This document shows positions 23,930 to 37,304 of a stretch of DNA of 64,000 nucleotides, piece after piece. This DNA is from Symsagittifera roscoffensis (lineage: Eukaryota > Xenacoelomorpha > Acoela > Convolutidae), in assembly GCF_963678635.1 (NCBI RefSeq), contig NC_087065.1:25503254-25567253 (forward strand), written 5' to 3'. The number at the start of each line of letters is the position of its first letter. Position 1 is the first letter of the stretch. The notes below the pieces were generated by a model. The model was not told where the DNA came from, did no database searches, and saw only the letters and a list, made by a program, of their open reading frames with translations. The translations under genes were made by a program, and so were the position numbers.

Positions 23930-25980
23930 AATACAATCGAATCAAGTAAATTGAAGCACATGGCGTGTACGAGAACTAGAACAACCCTACAAAACCACAA
24001 ATTAGAAATAGCTGGGATCCTGTATGAGCCTCGTTTATGCCCAGAAGAAGACAAGGTACGACAAGTCCAACTTTGCAGTATAATGAAACTGAGTGCAGTC
24101 CTCGAAAAGGAAGTGGGACAGGACGAAGAGTCAGATTTCCCCATCTTTCGTCGGGTGACGAATTGAATGACTGATCTCTTGCTGGTTCCGGAGACCGCTG
24201 CGCGTGTGCTGAACGAGCGATGTCACTTGAATCTTACATGTAGTTGGTTCCTCGGTGGCGATTAGTTTCCACAGTTAGAAAAGTTGGAAACCGGTATGAG
24301 CTTCGGTTTTTTCCCCAGAGGATGGCAAAGTGACTCCTTTCCCTTATAACTTGATAAAACCGGTGACACTTTGAGGCTGCTCTCCAAAGATGAGGAACAA
24401 TATCGAACATTGAAGAAGAGATAGGAGGAGAACCAAGGGACGTGGAGTTGATAGACATTGAGAAATGCGCGCCGGTAAATCTATGAAAAGGTGATCAAAC
24501 GGGAACCTTGGGACCTGAGATGACCAAGAAAATAATGTGGTTTGAGCGTTTGAGATTGGACTGACTCTCAGACACTTCTGCGAGGATCGCCCATTAAATG
24601 GTCTAGCCGATGTCGAGCTGGAATATGGAGAGCCTGTCCTGATGTGCAGGGGCCAGAAACGAGTAATTTTGGAAAAAAAGGGATCCAGGCTGCGAGGAGC
24701 GCCGCTTGCCGCATGCTTTATTATTGTATGATAAGTAATTTAAGAAAAAAAAACAAGAATATCACTGGATGTGATTTTCCTAGAGTTAAGTTTTTTAGGC
24801 TTACTTATCTATTGAAAGATACTACTATACCTATACTTCCCATACCAGTTAGGCTGGAGAAACTGAAGAAAACAGCAGTTTATGGATGAACAGTATATGA
24901 GAGGGTCCAAGTCTGTGCTTGCACAGGGTCCAAAAAATGGTCCAAAAAATGGGCAGGGAAACGGGAGAACCTAGTTTTTCAAAGAAAACGGTCTCAAGGT
25001 CGAACTTGAAGGAAGTTTTTCCTAAAATCAACACAAAACCAGATGAAAGACTTTTACACGGAGTCAATTCTGCCTCAAGAAAGCCGATGGAGACCCGAAA
25101 CGAGTTTAAAAAATGATTAAACTGACGCGGATAACGGAGGGAGGTCTTAGGTTTTGCAGAGTTGATGCGATGAAAGATACCATGAAAGGTCAACTTCAGG
25201 AAAACCGACGCTAATCTTCCTTGGACGCTGATCCTTTCCGATCCAAAAAAACGGGAGAAGTAACTGACATTCAGTTGGAAAAAGCTTTACAAGAAAGACT
25301 ACTCGTATTTTGTGGCTCGCGTTGAACACGGTGAAAGAGGGATATGTAAAAGGAGTGGCGGAGATATCTTGAGGTTGAGGAACCCAGCAATCATCAGAAA
25401 CCATACAACTCCTACGTGACTCAGAAATATGGATTTCCGAGCACTGATAAACTCGTAGTTGGTTCAGTCATGGCGACTGTTTGTTAGAAGACTTACGCTG
25501 TGGCTCTGATTGCAGTGGACGTTGCCGAACCAAAACGTGATGATTGATTGGGTGTCCTCAGTTTTGAAGCGGGTGCTCTGGTTGCTATTTTCTCAATACT
25601 TGAACAATCTGCTAAAGAAGCTGTATGCTGATGTGCTCCTCGGAAGTAAAGAAGTCCGGACTGAAAGTTGGTGCAAATGATTGCTGAAATGTGAAAAAAA
25701 GATTTTCAGTAGTTTCAAGATACGAAATACTGCTAGCACGGTCTCGGGAGACGCTCCTGTTAAGACTGAAACTGATCACGTTCACTTGAAGGTGATGGAA
25801 TTGAAACCGTTGTTGGATACTTTTTTTTGTGAAAGTGATGCCCGGTAACAATTTGGTCGCAAAAATTATTGTTGTCATGGTATAGCGTAAGTATTGTGAT
25901 ACTCTGAGAAGAATTGCCTCTCTGATTTGGGCCTTGGAGCAAAAATGATCAACAAGGTCAAACAAATACGATCAAAAACA
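23930..25980 (+). pseudogene. Decayed coding-like region, origin unknown
   Basis: Base composition and codon-like texture differ sharply from both flanks. Plus-strand fragments read like protein (for example YEPRLCPEEDKVRQVQL near 24025 and SYVTQKYGFPSTDKLVVGSV near 25400), but they jump frame and hit stops often. The segments near 24010-24070 and 24290-24345 resemble each other (YEPRLCPEEDK and YELRFFPQRMAK in different frames), suggesting an internal duplication. I recognise no domain. It may be a dead retroelement gag or a lost gene. Confidence 0.3.
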
Positions 25981-26081
25981 AACAACCAAGAATAGAAGGC
26001 GACAATTTTTAAGTTGAACACCATGCTAGCGCTGCTTTGGTGTGAGGCGCCTTGAAAATTTAAAAAAATTCAGTGCTACTA

Positions 26082-26358
26082 GCATCCTCCTTCTTGTTTT
26101 TTACTGCAAACTTATATAACTACAAAGTCAGCATCGCAGGAAAGAAACGTATCAAAATTCCTCGGTTATGCTATCTAAGGTAGTACGACTGCTGAAAACT
26201 TCAATGCAGGTGGCTAGAGAATGAGGTTTAATCTCTTCGAAAGTGCTTAAATAGCATAACCGAGGAAGTGAACCGAATCTGGACTTGGATAAATTACTTT
26301 ACTGCGACGCTGAATTTGTATTTATACAAGTTTTCAATGAAAAACAAGAAGGAGGATG
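26082..26358. repeat. Hairpin of array unit 1 (left arm shortened)
   Basis: The outer arms CATCCTCCTTCTTGTTTT and the inverse AACAAGAAGGAGGATG are kept. The inner part of the left arm (TCGAAAGTGCTT to the centre) is deleted relative to the other units, so only part of the stem can form. Confidence 0.75.
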
Positions 26359-27186
26359 CTGGACTGTATAAATAAATTCAAGCGGAAGAGGGGCCCAGGG
26401 CTCTTATGAGAAACTTGTTTCCGCACAGCAATGATGTGCTACTGCCTGGCGGAAGTAGGGAAAGTATCTCTTGACAAATCGAGGGTGCGCAAAATGGAGA
26501 AAAACCTATCCAAGATTTTGAGGTAAAACTGAACACAATTCGTTCCCAATTGCCATCATGTTACAAGACAGAAAAATGTTTTGTTTGATTCTAATATAGA
26601 AATGTAACTATAAATGATAGAGATAACATCATTTGTGAAAATTGAATTTGTTCTTTGTGAGTTTTGATGTTGAATACTTTTGATATATTCTGTGAAAACA
26701 TTTGAGAAATTTTATTCTATATCATCTGTTTGTATTCGGTGTGCATCTTGATTTGTCTGTGGTGGTAAGATTTCAATAGTAAAAGTTTCCGTAATGTGAA
26801 GTGATATTACTAATGTCTGGTAGATAGTGATCGAGTATGTGTCTTCTAATTTTTATTTCAGGAAATTCTTGTTTGCATGTGCTATTTCCTATTTCGAACA
26901 AATTTGCTATTAGATTATGGCAAAGTTGTACTTGTCCTCTAGCGGAATCGCTTTTTGGGTGAATGACAGAGGGAAGAATAGAGTCATCGTCAAATATTTT
27001 TTCGTATTGAAATATTTCTTGTGCGGAATGACCGTTAATGTGTAACTTTCAATATGCTTTATTTGTTGATTCCAATGAAAGAGTCTTACTGGAATAGAAG
27101 GCGACAACTTTTAAGTTGAGTACCATACTAGCGATGCTTTTGTGTGAGGCGCCTTGAAATTAAAAAAAAAAATTCTGTGCTTCAGG

Positions 27187-27537
27187 CATCCTTCTTCTTG
27201 TTTTTCATTGCAAACTTGAATAACTATAAAGTCAACGTCGCAGGAAAGAAACGTATCCAAGTCCAGTTGCGGTTCACTTCCTCGGTTTTGCTATCTAAGC
27301 ACTTTCGAAGAGCTTCAACCTCATTCTATAGCCAGCTGCATTAAAGTTTTCAGTAGTGGTAGTACCACTGCTGAAAACTTCAATGAAGGTGGCTATAGAA
27401 TGAGGTTGAAGCTCTTCGAAAGTGCTTAGATAGCATAACCGAGGAAGTGAACCGAATCTGGACTTGGATAAATTACTTTACTGCGCCGCTGAATTTGTAG
27501 TTATACAAGTTTTCAATGAAAAACAAGAAGGAGGATG
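27187..27537. repeat. Long hairpin of array unit 2
   Basis: Arms of about 175 bp are centred at about 27361 (AGTGGTAGTACCACTGC at the tip). The inner 90 bp pair almost perfectly (for example AAGCACTTTCGAAGAGCTTC with GAAGCTCTTCGAAAGTGCTT), and the outer part is more diverged. Confidence 0.85.
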
Positions 27538-28360
27538 CTGGACTGTATAAATAAATTCAAGCGGAAGAGGGGCCCAGGGCTCTTATGAGAAACTTGTTCC
27601 ACACATCAATGATGTGCTACTGCCTGGCGGAAGTAGGGAAAGTATCAATTGACAAATCGAGGGTGCGCAAAAAGGAGAAAAACCTATCCAAGATTTTGAG
27701 GTAAAACTGAACACAATACGTTCCCAATTGCCATCAGGTTACAAGACAGAAATTGTTTTGTTTGATTCTAATATAGAAATGTAACTATAAATAATAGAGA
27801 AAACATCATTTGTGAAAATTGAATTTGTTTTCTGTGAGTTTTGATGTTGAATACTTTTGATATATTCTGTGAAACATTTGAGAAATCTTAATCTATATCA
27901 ACTGTTTGTATTCGGTGTGGTGCTTAATTTGTCTGTGGTGGTAAGATTTCAATAGTAAAATTTTCCGTAATGTGAAGTGATATTACTAATGCCTGGTAGA
28001 TAGTGATCGAGTTTGTGTCTTCTAATTTTTATTTCAGGAAATTCTTGTTTGCATGTGCTATTTCCTTTTCCGAACAAATTTGCTATTAGATTATGGCAAA
28101 GTTGTACTTGTCCTCTAGCGGGATCGTTTTTTGGGTGAATGACAAAGGGACGAATAGAGTCATCGTCAAATATTTTTTCATATTGAAATATTTCTTGTGC
28201 GGAATGACCGTTAATGTGTAACTTTCAATATGCTTTATTGGTTGATTGCAATTAATGAGTCTTACTGGAATAGAAGGCGACAACTTTTAAGTTGAGTACC
28301 ATGCTAGCGATGTTTTGGTGTGAGGCGTCTTGACATTTTAAAAAAATTCTGTTTTTCTAG

Positions 28361-28711
28361 CATCCTCCTTCTTAATTTTCATTGCAAACTTGAATAACTA
28401 TAAAGTCAGCGTCGCAGGAAAGAAACTTATCCAAATCCAGTTGCGGTTCACTTCCTCGGTTTTGCTATCGAAGCACTTTCGAAGAATTTCAACCTCATTC
28501 TATAGCCACCTGCATTGAAGTTTTCAGCAGTGGTAGTACCACTTATGAAAACTTTAATGCAGGTGGCTATAGAATGAGGTTGAAGCTCTTCGAAAGTGCT
28601 TAGATAGCATAACCCAGGAAGTGAACCGAATCTGGACTTGGATAAATTACTTTACTGCGACGCTGAATTTGTATTTATACAAGTTTTCAATGAAAAACAA
28701 GAAGGAGGATG
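28361..28711. repeat. Long hairpin of array unit 3
   Basis: The architecture is the same as unit 2, with the centre near 28539. The left arm carries a few private changes (GAAGCACTTTCGAAGAATTTC), so the stem has mismatches. Confidence 0.85.
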
Positions 28712-29537
28712 CTGGACTGTATAAATAAATTCAAGCGGAAGAGGGGCCCAGGGCTCTTATGAGAAACTTGTTTCCGCACAGCAATGATGTGCTACTGCCT
28801 GGCGGAAGTAGGGAAAGTATCAATTGACATATCGAGGGTGCGCAAAATGGAGAAAAACCTATCCAAGATTTTGAGGTAAAACTGAACACAATTCGTTCCC
28901 AATTGCCATCATGTTACAAGACAGAAAAATGTTTTGTTTGATTCTAATATAGAAATGTAACTATAAATGATAGAGATAATATCATTTGTGAAAATTGAAT
29001 TTGTTCTTTGTGAGTTTTGATGTTGAATACTTTTGATATATTCTGTGAAAACATTTGAGAATTTTTATTCTATATCATCTGTTTGTATTCGGTGTGCATC
29101 TTGATTTGTCTGTGGTGGTAAGATTTCAATAGTAAAAATTTTTCCGTAATGTGAATTGATATTACTAATGTCTGGTAGATAGTGATCGAGTATGTGTCTT
29201 CTAATTTTTATTTCAGGAAATTCTTGTTTGCATGTGCTATTTCCTTTTTCGAACAATTTTGCTATTAGATTATGGCAAAATTGTACTTGTCCTCAAGCGG
29301 GATCGCTTTTTGGGTGAATGACAGAGGGAAGAATAGAGTCATCGTCAAATATTTTTTCGTATTGAATAATTTCTTGTGCGGAATGACCGTTAATGTGTAA
29401 CTTTCATTATGCTTTATTGGTTGATTCCAACTAAAGAGTCTTAATGGAATAGAAGGAGACAACTTTTAAGTTGAGTACCATGCTAGTGATGCTTTGGTGT
29501 GAGGCGTCTTGAAATTAAAAAAAAACTGTGCTTCTAG

Positions 29538-29888
29538 TATCCTCCTTCTTGTTTTTCAAAGCAAACTTGAATAACTATAAAGTCAGCGTCGCAGGAAAGA
29601 AACGTATCCAAGTCCAGTTGCGGTTCACTTCCTCGGTTTTGCTATCTAAGCACTTTCGAAGAGCTTCAACTTCATTCTATAGCCACCTGCATTGAAGTTT
29701 TCAGCAGTGGTAGTACCACTGCTGAAAACTTCAATGCAGGTGGCTATAGAATGAGGTTGAAGCTCTTCGAAAGTGCTTAGATAGCATAACCGAGGAAGTG
29801 AACCGAATCTTGTCTTGGATTAATTACTTTACTGCGACGCTGAATTTGTAGTTATACAAGTTTTTAATGAAAAACAAGAGGAAGGATG
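29538..29888. repeat. Long hairpin of array unit 4
   Basis: The architecture is the same and it is the best-preserved stem: around 29640-29790 the arms are near-perfect complements centred at about 29711-29716 (GTGGTAGTACCAC). Confidence 0.88.
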
Positions 29889-30245
29889 CTGGACTGTATA
29901 AATAAATTCAAACGGAAGAGGGGCCCAGGGCTCTTATGAGCAACTTGTTTCCGCATAGCAATGATGTGCTACTGCCTGGCGGAAGTAGTGAAAGTATCAA
30001 TTGACAAATTGAGGGTGCGCAAAATGAAGAAAAACCTATCCAAGATTTTGAGGTAAAACTGAACACAATACGTTCCCAATTGCCATCAGGTTACAAGACA
30101 GAAAATCTTTTGTTTGATTCTAATCTAGAACTGTAACTATAAATGATAGAGAAAATATCATTTGTGAAAATTAAATGGGCTTTTTGTGAGTTTTGATATT
30201 GAACATTTTTGATTTATTCTGTGAAAACATTTGAGAAATCATATT

Positions 30246-30569
30246 CTATATCATATCATCTGTTTGTATTCGGTGTGGTGCTTGATTTGTCTGGGGTGGT
30301 AAGATTTCAATAGTAAACATTTCGTAAGGTGAAGTAATATTACTAATGCCTGTTAGATAGTGATCGAGTACTTGTCTGAGATTTTTTATTTCAGAAAGTT
30401 CTTGTTTGCATGGGCTATTTCCTTTTTCGAACAAATTTGCTATTAGATTATGGCAAAGTTGTACTTGTCCTCTAGTGGGATCGCTTTTTGGGTGAATGAC
30501 AGAGGGAAGAATAGAGTCATCGTCAAATATTTTTTCGTATTTCAATATGCTTTTGTTGGTTGATTTCAA
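30246..30569 (-). other. Conserved coding-like segment of the tandem units (best copy)
   Basis: A 107-codon minus-strand frame covers this segment. Frames with related protein sequence (KSDPTRGQVQLCHNLIAN, GNSPCKQELSEIK and LDHYLTGISNIT here) can be read in the other units at about 26770-27000, 27930-28170 and 29065-29360, where they are interrupted by frame changes. I recognise no family. The conservation may simply reflect the recency of the array. Confidence 0.35.
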
Positions 30570-30586
30570 TTTTAGAGTCTTACTGG

Positions 30587-33505
30587 TTTACAAAAGTATG
30601 AATTTTTTTACTCTGGGTTTACCTTTTAAAGATAATGCTGTTGTGGATTCTGCTTCCGGAAAAAAAATTTAGTCGATTAATGGTTTGTTTTTGTCGTCAT
30701 TTAAATCTCGAAGATTTTTTGAAGTTCTTGAATTGTAGTTGTGTCAGATTCCAAAACTGCATTTCCTGTTTTGGAAAATTTTTATTTAATAACTTTTTTT
30801 GTGAGTTTTGCCTTTTTGTTTGATCTTTCGATCTGATGTAACCTTTTTTTGTTTGTGTGGTGCAATTACAAGATCGTATCTTTAGTTTTTAGTTAAACGT
30901 TTTTGGATTACTTTTGTTTGTTTGTTTCCTAGATTATCTCTTGACATAAGTGTTAGAGTGATGGTTGCCAAATCCAGGGGTTAGATTTTTATTTCCTAAA
31001 CTGTTAGTTCTTACAATTTTTGTAGGTTATCCTAATCTTGGGGCATATGTTGTCGAGTATAGACGGGTTGGAGAGAAAGTATATCGATTCCTTAAAATGA
31101 TTTTGCCTTTTCTCGATTGCTAAGTTTTTTTTAAGAAAAACTTATTTAGTCTTACTTAGGGTTGTGAGTTGTGGTCATTGGTTGGAGAATAGTAAATCAA
31201 TCCACAAGGTTCAGGTATAAATAGAGCACACGTAGATCGTTAGATACTATTTTAGATCTTACTAAGTTTATGATGTGTTTAAGCCTGGGTCAACTAAGAG
31301 GAGGGGCTCAAGTGAAGGATGAGTAACCGAAGTTCTTCACTGTTTATCTTAATTAAAATGGTTAGTTGTTCAAAAGTTTCTTTTCATCTTGTGTCGTTGG
31401 TAAGGGTTGGACACTGAATAGACGTTCGAGGTCATTAGAAAATTTTTACTAGGAGGCTGGGAGATCAGAATTGTTCTGATTGATCCAAAGAAAGCCTTGA
31501 TGATCAAATAGTTTTAAATAAATTAAGATTTAGTAGAATTAGGTTTAAAAACTAAAGATGCAACGATAGCCTTGATTATCAGCTTTAAAGAAATTTTCTT
31601 TTATTGCAAAACAAAGATAGGGCTTGATAATATTTAAATATGAGCTTAACGTTCAGTAAAATATTATAAGTTTTAAAAGGGGTTGATTCAAAATTAAAAA
31701 TTAAAATCATATTACTTTCTGAGTGATTATGGTTATGTTTTAGATGAAGAACCAAAGAGTTATTAGCTATGAAAGCATGAGGATACGAGTCCTTGAGAAG
31801 CAAGGATTTTTTTTATAAATTTAACAAATCATTTTTAATACAACTATTAAATAATTTTTGTGTTTTTTATTCAATAAATTGTAATTTTACAAAAGTTCTT
31901 AAAATATTGCAGATTCAATGAAATGAATGACATTTTTGTTTTTTTATTAGTCGTTGATATGTTTAATAATATAGTTATACATCATTAAGAGGTATATGGC
32001 TTGGAAATTAATCTTACTGCTCCAAGTAGTTTTTATTTCATGTTAGTGAATGAAAATCTACAGCAGTTAGAATTTTGTAGAGAAATAATCGTTGCAGTCT
32101 GCGTCGTTTCACAATATAGGAGATCGGGTTGCTGTTCGGGTTTTGACCTGGTGTTGGCCGTATCGTTTGAAGTAATGGATTAGACTTATTGAGACTTAGA
32201 GACATACTTAACGAGTTTTCAATACTATTGAACATTTTTTTATGTATTTTTGCACTTATTTCTATTGAGTTTGCTAAATGTAAACTTGTTGAGGTATTGT
32301 CCGAGACACTTGGTCGCACCAGATGGGTGGCTCACTCATAGAGTAATTTCAGATAAGGTACACCGTCTATTCGTCACGCTATCTTTTTTTTCGGCCGGAA
32401 AGATTCGTGCAACTTCTTAGTCTAATACCGATCTTAACCTTACTCTAATATCTCCTAGTCTCAATAGATCCAGTGTATACTGGTTGGTATTCGCGAGTTA
32501 GATATCAGGAATGTTTTGACGGAGATTGACTCTCTTCTAAGTTCTATTTCTTTTGTTCTGTTGCTTAAGCTATGAATAGTTTTGGGTTAAAAATAATTTT
32601 AGTGTTAGTTGTGGATCATAATGGCTGATTTAAATTAACAATTGCTGCATGGTTTTTTAATCGAAAAAAAATTTCCCGTGAACAATTTTCACTTGAACCT
32701 TCGTTGATTGACCATGCTTTTTTATAGAGCTTCATCATTCGCATCATATGCTTCATTAGTTCAATTGCAACTATTGTCGATCGTTTTTGGTAAATTTGAC
32801 CTCGCCGATTTTGTTCTATTATGTTTTGTTTTCTGTTTTATGTTTTGCTTATTTTAGTTCCATTCAAATTAGATTGGCTTCGTTACCTCAATTTGGATAG
32901 TTTTAAGGGCAAAAAACACTAAGTACTCTGAAGCTTACCAGAAGTAGCTGAGGAAGTAAACATTTTAAGCCAAAACACTTTCAATGACATGTTTTTGTTT
33001 TGGAGTCAAGTGTTGTCTACCAAAGATTTGTTGAATTAGTTGACGCTCTTGAAAGATTTGGAAGCGTTCTTAACGGCATCGCTTCCTAAATGTGAACATC
33101 ACTCGAGAAAAAGTATCTTTTTGAGTTTTTGATAAGACTTCATCCAATTTTGTTGCTTTCGGCTAAAACAAATTTTGATTGCCAAGTGAAGTTTTGAATT
33201 CTGAGTTATGTTTGCAATGGTTATAAATAGTTAAGTGAATAATCAAACAAAAAAACGAATGTTATACTTCAATTTTTATAATGTTTTGAATGAATTGAAA
33301 TTGCTTTGAAGAGATTTTTTCCTCGGTAAACACAGATGAATTGTCATTAATTAATATTGAAAAATGCATTTAGAAAATTTTTGTTTGTTTCAAAAAAATT
33401 AAATGCTAGTATGGGCAGAGTTTTAGTGATTGTGTGAAGAAGCATTTTACGGTGCAATGGCCTCTAAACTCTTTGTTATATGGTTTTTTGTAGTTTTTTG
33501 TTTTC
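30587..33505. other. AT-rich non-coding stretch
   Basis: Very T-rich on the plus strand in places. No supported gene, RNA gene or repeat was recognised. Confidence 0.5.
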
Positions 33506-33509
33506 TAGA

Positions 33510-36500
33510 TAGTCTTTTTTGTTGTTTAGGTTTGCTTGTAGTAGATAATGTTCCATTTTTCAAAAATAACATAACTTTTCAGCAGAGGAGTTATGCTGGT
33601 AGCACCTTGTAACTAAATTTAAGATCAGATGAAAAATCGACTTTTCTGTTGCAGTTGGTCTTAATTGCCCAGCTAAACTCCTTTTCAAATGGTACCTTCA
33701 ATGTATTGTCTTTCTGCTTACATGTAGAAAAATTGTTTGTTGATAGTTCTTGATTCTAAAAGACTGTTTTTCATTTGTGATTTTTGTTGCAAATTACCGG
33801 TAAATGTTCTTTTATTTGTTCACCAAATATTTAGATATTAAACATAAATACTCTGAAAAGTTACTTTGGGATACACCTTGGTGGATTGAAATCCAGTCAT
33901 AACTTCGCTGTTTCTTTCATTGCTCTGTTTTGCTGATAAATGAATGAATCACTCCTTAAAAACCAGATTCTTTGATTTGGTTTTGAGAAATTTGCGATTG
34001 ATTGGATCAGATGATATTTGAGAAAATTAAGATTGATTGATTCAAATGAAAAGGTTAGTAAGGATGTGACCATTTCTTTATCTATAAATCTATTATGTAA
34101 GTAATTGCGCCTTTGATCTGTTTTGACAATCCATAACTTTATACTGATTTGCTGAGTAGGTTTAGCAAAAAAATATTTAGTTTTCGTGAGCACAATTAGT
34201 AAAATTTTTCGATAGTGCGCTCAGGTTTGATTTTTTGCTACTGCTGATTTTTTTTAGAAAAAAACTTTGGTATCTTATTTTATATTATTTTTACAAAATC
34301 AGATCAATATATCTCAATGCGCTGGTCTGTTAGAAAAATGGAGCGGATTTAGTACTATTTTTGCTCAAAAGTCGATGAATTTTTCATTTATTTGATTTCA
34401 CTAATAATTGGAAAGAAAATTATTTTTTGTAACTTCATCTTATGGTTTATTACAGCAAATCTTAGTGTATTAAGAAAAATGTAACTGCTAAGCACTGAAA
34501 AGCAATTTTTGGTGCCAAATAGAAAAACTCCTAAAAGAAGCTGTATTCAATTGATGATTCGAAAAAGTTTGAAAATTATTTTTTGTTTTGAATTGAAAGT
34601 AAAGTTTTTCCTGATAGTTTACCATAGACTGTCACTGTCGAATCTTTTTTACATTACAAGGCCAATCTGTGTACTTTGTGAATTGCAAGCGGATTCCGCA
34701 ACAAGGACGCTGCCTTTGTTCTTCTTTTGCTGTTTCACTTCCTTTGATTGTTCCGACAAAATTTTAACATGTTTAAAGACTTGTCTCTGGAATCCAAGAT
34801 TATACAGACACAAAATTGTGCACCTATCCAGTGCACAGTTTGGCCTTGTAACGTAAATAAAAAAACAAATATTCTGAAATATTAGTTTTGCTCGTTTATT
34901 AGTGAAAATATCATTGACATTAAAATTGTTATTTTTTAATAACTGATTTCAAATAGCCAGCAATCGCTGAGCATAGATCTGATTTCAAGTTGGCAGCAAT
35001 GATATCTTTTTTTCAAGGCGTAGCTCGGAGTTTCATGATTTCTCTTTATGCTTATGCTGCTGTTTTTGCACTCGGTTTTTCTTAGCTGGTCGGAAAATTG
35101 TTCAAGGACAGTCAAAACTGACGCATTAGTTTCCAAATAGTCGCAAAAAATGCATAAGTGAAGATTCAAATAATAAAACCACTGTTAGACTTCAGTTTTG
35201 TAATTTTTTGAATGAACTGAAATCGCTTGACGAGATTTTTCCTTGGTAATAATTGATGAGTTTTCAATAAACACTGAGTATTCTTCGATGTTTTTTCGTA
35301 GCAGTTATTTTTGCCTAAAAAATAAAAAAAAGAAAAAAAAACTAAAACATTCCGGAATTGCCGGAACAAGAAGTTTCGATCAGATTAATCAAAAAAATAT
35401 TGTCAACAAAAACAAGAGAAGCCTTTTTATTTGAAGTAGTGCAGATTATCACAGCCACGTTCTTCAAAATGCTGCCAAAAGGTTTTTCTTCGAATTAGTC
35501 GTTTTTATTGTCGTTACTAACAGTTTTTTACAAACTAGACTATAGTCTGTAGGGCATAAATGCCAAAATTTATCTTCAAATTAGAATAAAAAGAACAAAA
35601 AAGCTTACAGCAAAAGATTTTTTTCTATATTCTTTTTGCAAAAAAATTACTCTTCCGATTGGCAAGCATATCAAACCGGAAAGAAGACTTTTTTTTGGAA
35701 AACAACCTGTTTAACAGTTTCACTAGTACGCTGTGCCTCGCATTTTTGTACCATCTTAATACATGTAATTTCATCAAGTCGACGCAAAAGTGTGCCAAAT
35801 GTTTTCGTATCACATCAGTAATAATCAAAACAAGTCAGTAAGATACTTTATTTCCATTTCTCGTTACACATGATAAGAAAGGACAAGGCAACGATGAGAA
35901 TAGAGTTTTAATTTATTCAGAAAGATGCGAGTTCATGTGGTCTACGGCTTCAAAAACACTTTCTTTCAGTTCTTGTTTGTTTTTCGATTGCGTACCATCG
36001 TAAACCATTGAACTCAACAAGCTTCACACGTTTTCTATAATGTTGAGGTCCGAGCTTCTGCTGGGCCAAGGTAAAATTTCATTTCCCGTCTCCTCGAACT
36101 TCATCTTATGATTTATTACAGCTAATCTTAGTGTATTAAGAAAAATGTAACTGCTAAGCACTGAAAAGCAATTTTTGGTGCCAAATAGAAAAATTCCTAA
36201 AAGAAGCTGTATTCAATTGATGATTCGAAAAAATTTGAAAATTATTTTCTTTTGAATTGAAAGTAAAGTTTTTCCTGATAGTTAACCATAGACTGTCATA
36301 GTCGAATCTTTTTTTTTAAAGGCCAATGGCACTGATACAAGGCCAATCTGTGTATTTTGTGAATTGCAAGCGGATTCCGCAACAAGGACGCTGCCTTTGT
36401 TCTTCTTTTGCTGTTTCATTTCCTCTGATTGTTCCGACAAAATTTTAACATGTTCAAAGACTTGTCTCTGTAATACAAGATTATGCAGACACAAAATTGT

Positions 36501-36945
36501 GCACCTATCCAGTGCACAGTTTGGCCTTGTAACGTAAATAAAAAAACAAATATTCTGAAAAATTAGTTTTGCTCGTTTATCAGTGAAAATATCATTGACA
36601 TTAAAATTGTTATTTTTTAATATCTGATTTCAAATAGCCAGCAATTGCTGAGCATAGATCTGATTTCAAGTTGGCAGCAATGATATCTTTTTTTCAAGAC
36701 GTAGCTCGGAGTTTCATGATTTCTCTTTGTTTTGTAGATTTTCTGTTTTTGTCCCTTAGGTTTGCTAGTAGTAGATATTGTTCCGTTTTTCAAAAAAAAC
36801 AGACAATTTGTCAGCAGAAGAATTATGCTGTAGCACCTTGTAATTAAAATTATTATCAGATAAAAATATCGACATTTCTTCTTTTGCAGTTGGTGTTAAT
36901 TGCACAGCCAAACTCCTTTTCAAAAGGCACCGCCAATGGAATGAA
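33510..36945. repeat. Nested duplicated segments
   Basis: Two non-coding segments occur twice. Segment A is at about 33510-33705 and again at 36745-36945. Segment B is at about 34434-35045 and again at 36103-36725, over 95 percent alike by eye. A more diverged third piece of B lies at about 36955-37210. The order changes between copies (A-B first, B-A second), so the second set was rearranged. The ORFs 34509-34856 and 36282-36494 sit inside these copies and have no sign of coding constraint. Confidence 0.7.
35275..36098 (-). mobile_element. Partial second copy of the Tc1/mariner relic
   Basis: This segment matches 39134-39953 closely. It contains the distal part of the transposase frame (minus strand: SRSSDLNIIENV and GTQSKNKQELKESVFEAV) and stops abruptly at 36098, where duplicated segment B begins. 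The proximal two-thirds of the transposase is missing. Confidence 0.7.
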
Positions 36946-37304
36946 GGTGTATTCAATTGATGATTCGAAATATTTGGAGGAACGTTTCCTTCTGAAAAAA
37001 AAAGTTTTTTTTCCCTAGAGTCTTCCATAGACTGCAACCGTGGAATCTTCCTTAAAAACAAAAACACTTATTCTGAAAATTGAGTTTCGCTCGTCTCGTA
37101 TAAATATGAAATTACCATTGAGATTTAAATAATTATTTTTCACTGATTTCAATTAGCCTACAATTGCTGAGCTTATATCTGATTTCACATAGGCAGCTAA
37201 TTGTTGTCAAGAATAAACTGAGAAGACTATCGTTTCGGCTAATGATTAGGCTGCTATTTTGGACTCAGTTGTTCTTTACTGACCGGAAATTTGTTCAGTT
37301 GTCG

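Larger units (their letters stand above)
25990..30586. repeat. Tandem array of four 1.1-1.2 kb units
   Basis: Units begin with GGAATAGAAGGCGACAA-type sequence at about 25990, 27091, 28267 and 29446, and the array ends at about 30586. Spacings are about 1100, 1175, 1180 and 1140 bp. Unit 1 has lost part of its hairpin left arm, and unit 4 has a deletion near its end. Each unit has two parts: a long hairpin near its left, and a coding-like segment on the minus strand near its right. High similarity among units implies recent amplification or homogenisation. Confidence 0.9.

Noticed and set aside
25990-30586. CRISPR array
   Set aside because: The units are 1.1-1.2 kb with long hairpins and no short regular repeat-spacer pattern, and the genome is eukaryotic.
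34509-36494. Cys-rich ORFs in the duplicated segments at 34.5 and 36.3 kb
   Set aside because: They lie in opposite orientations in the two copies of the same duplicated DNA and neither frame is preserved between copies.
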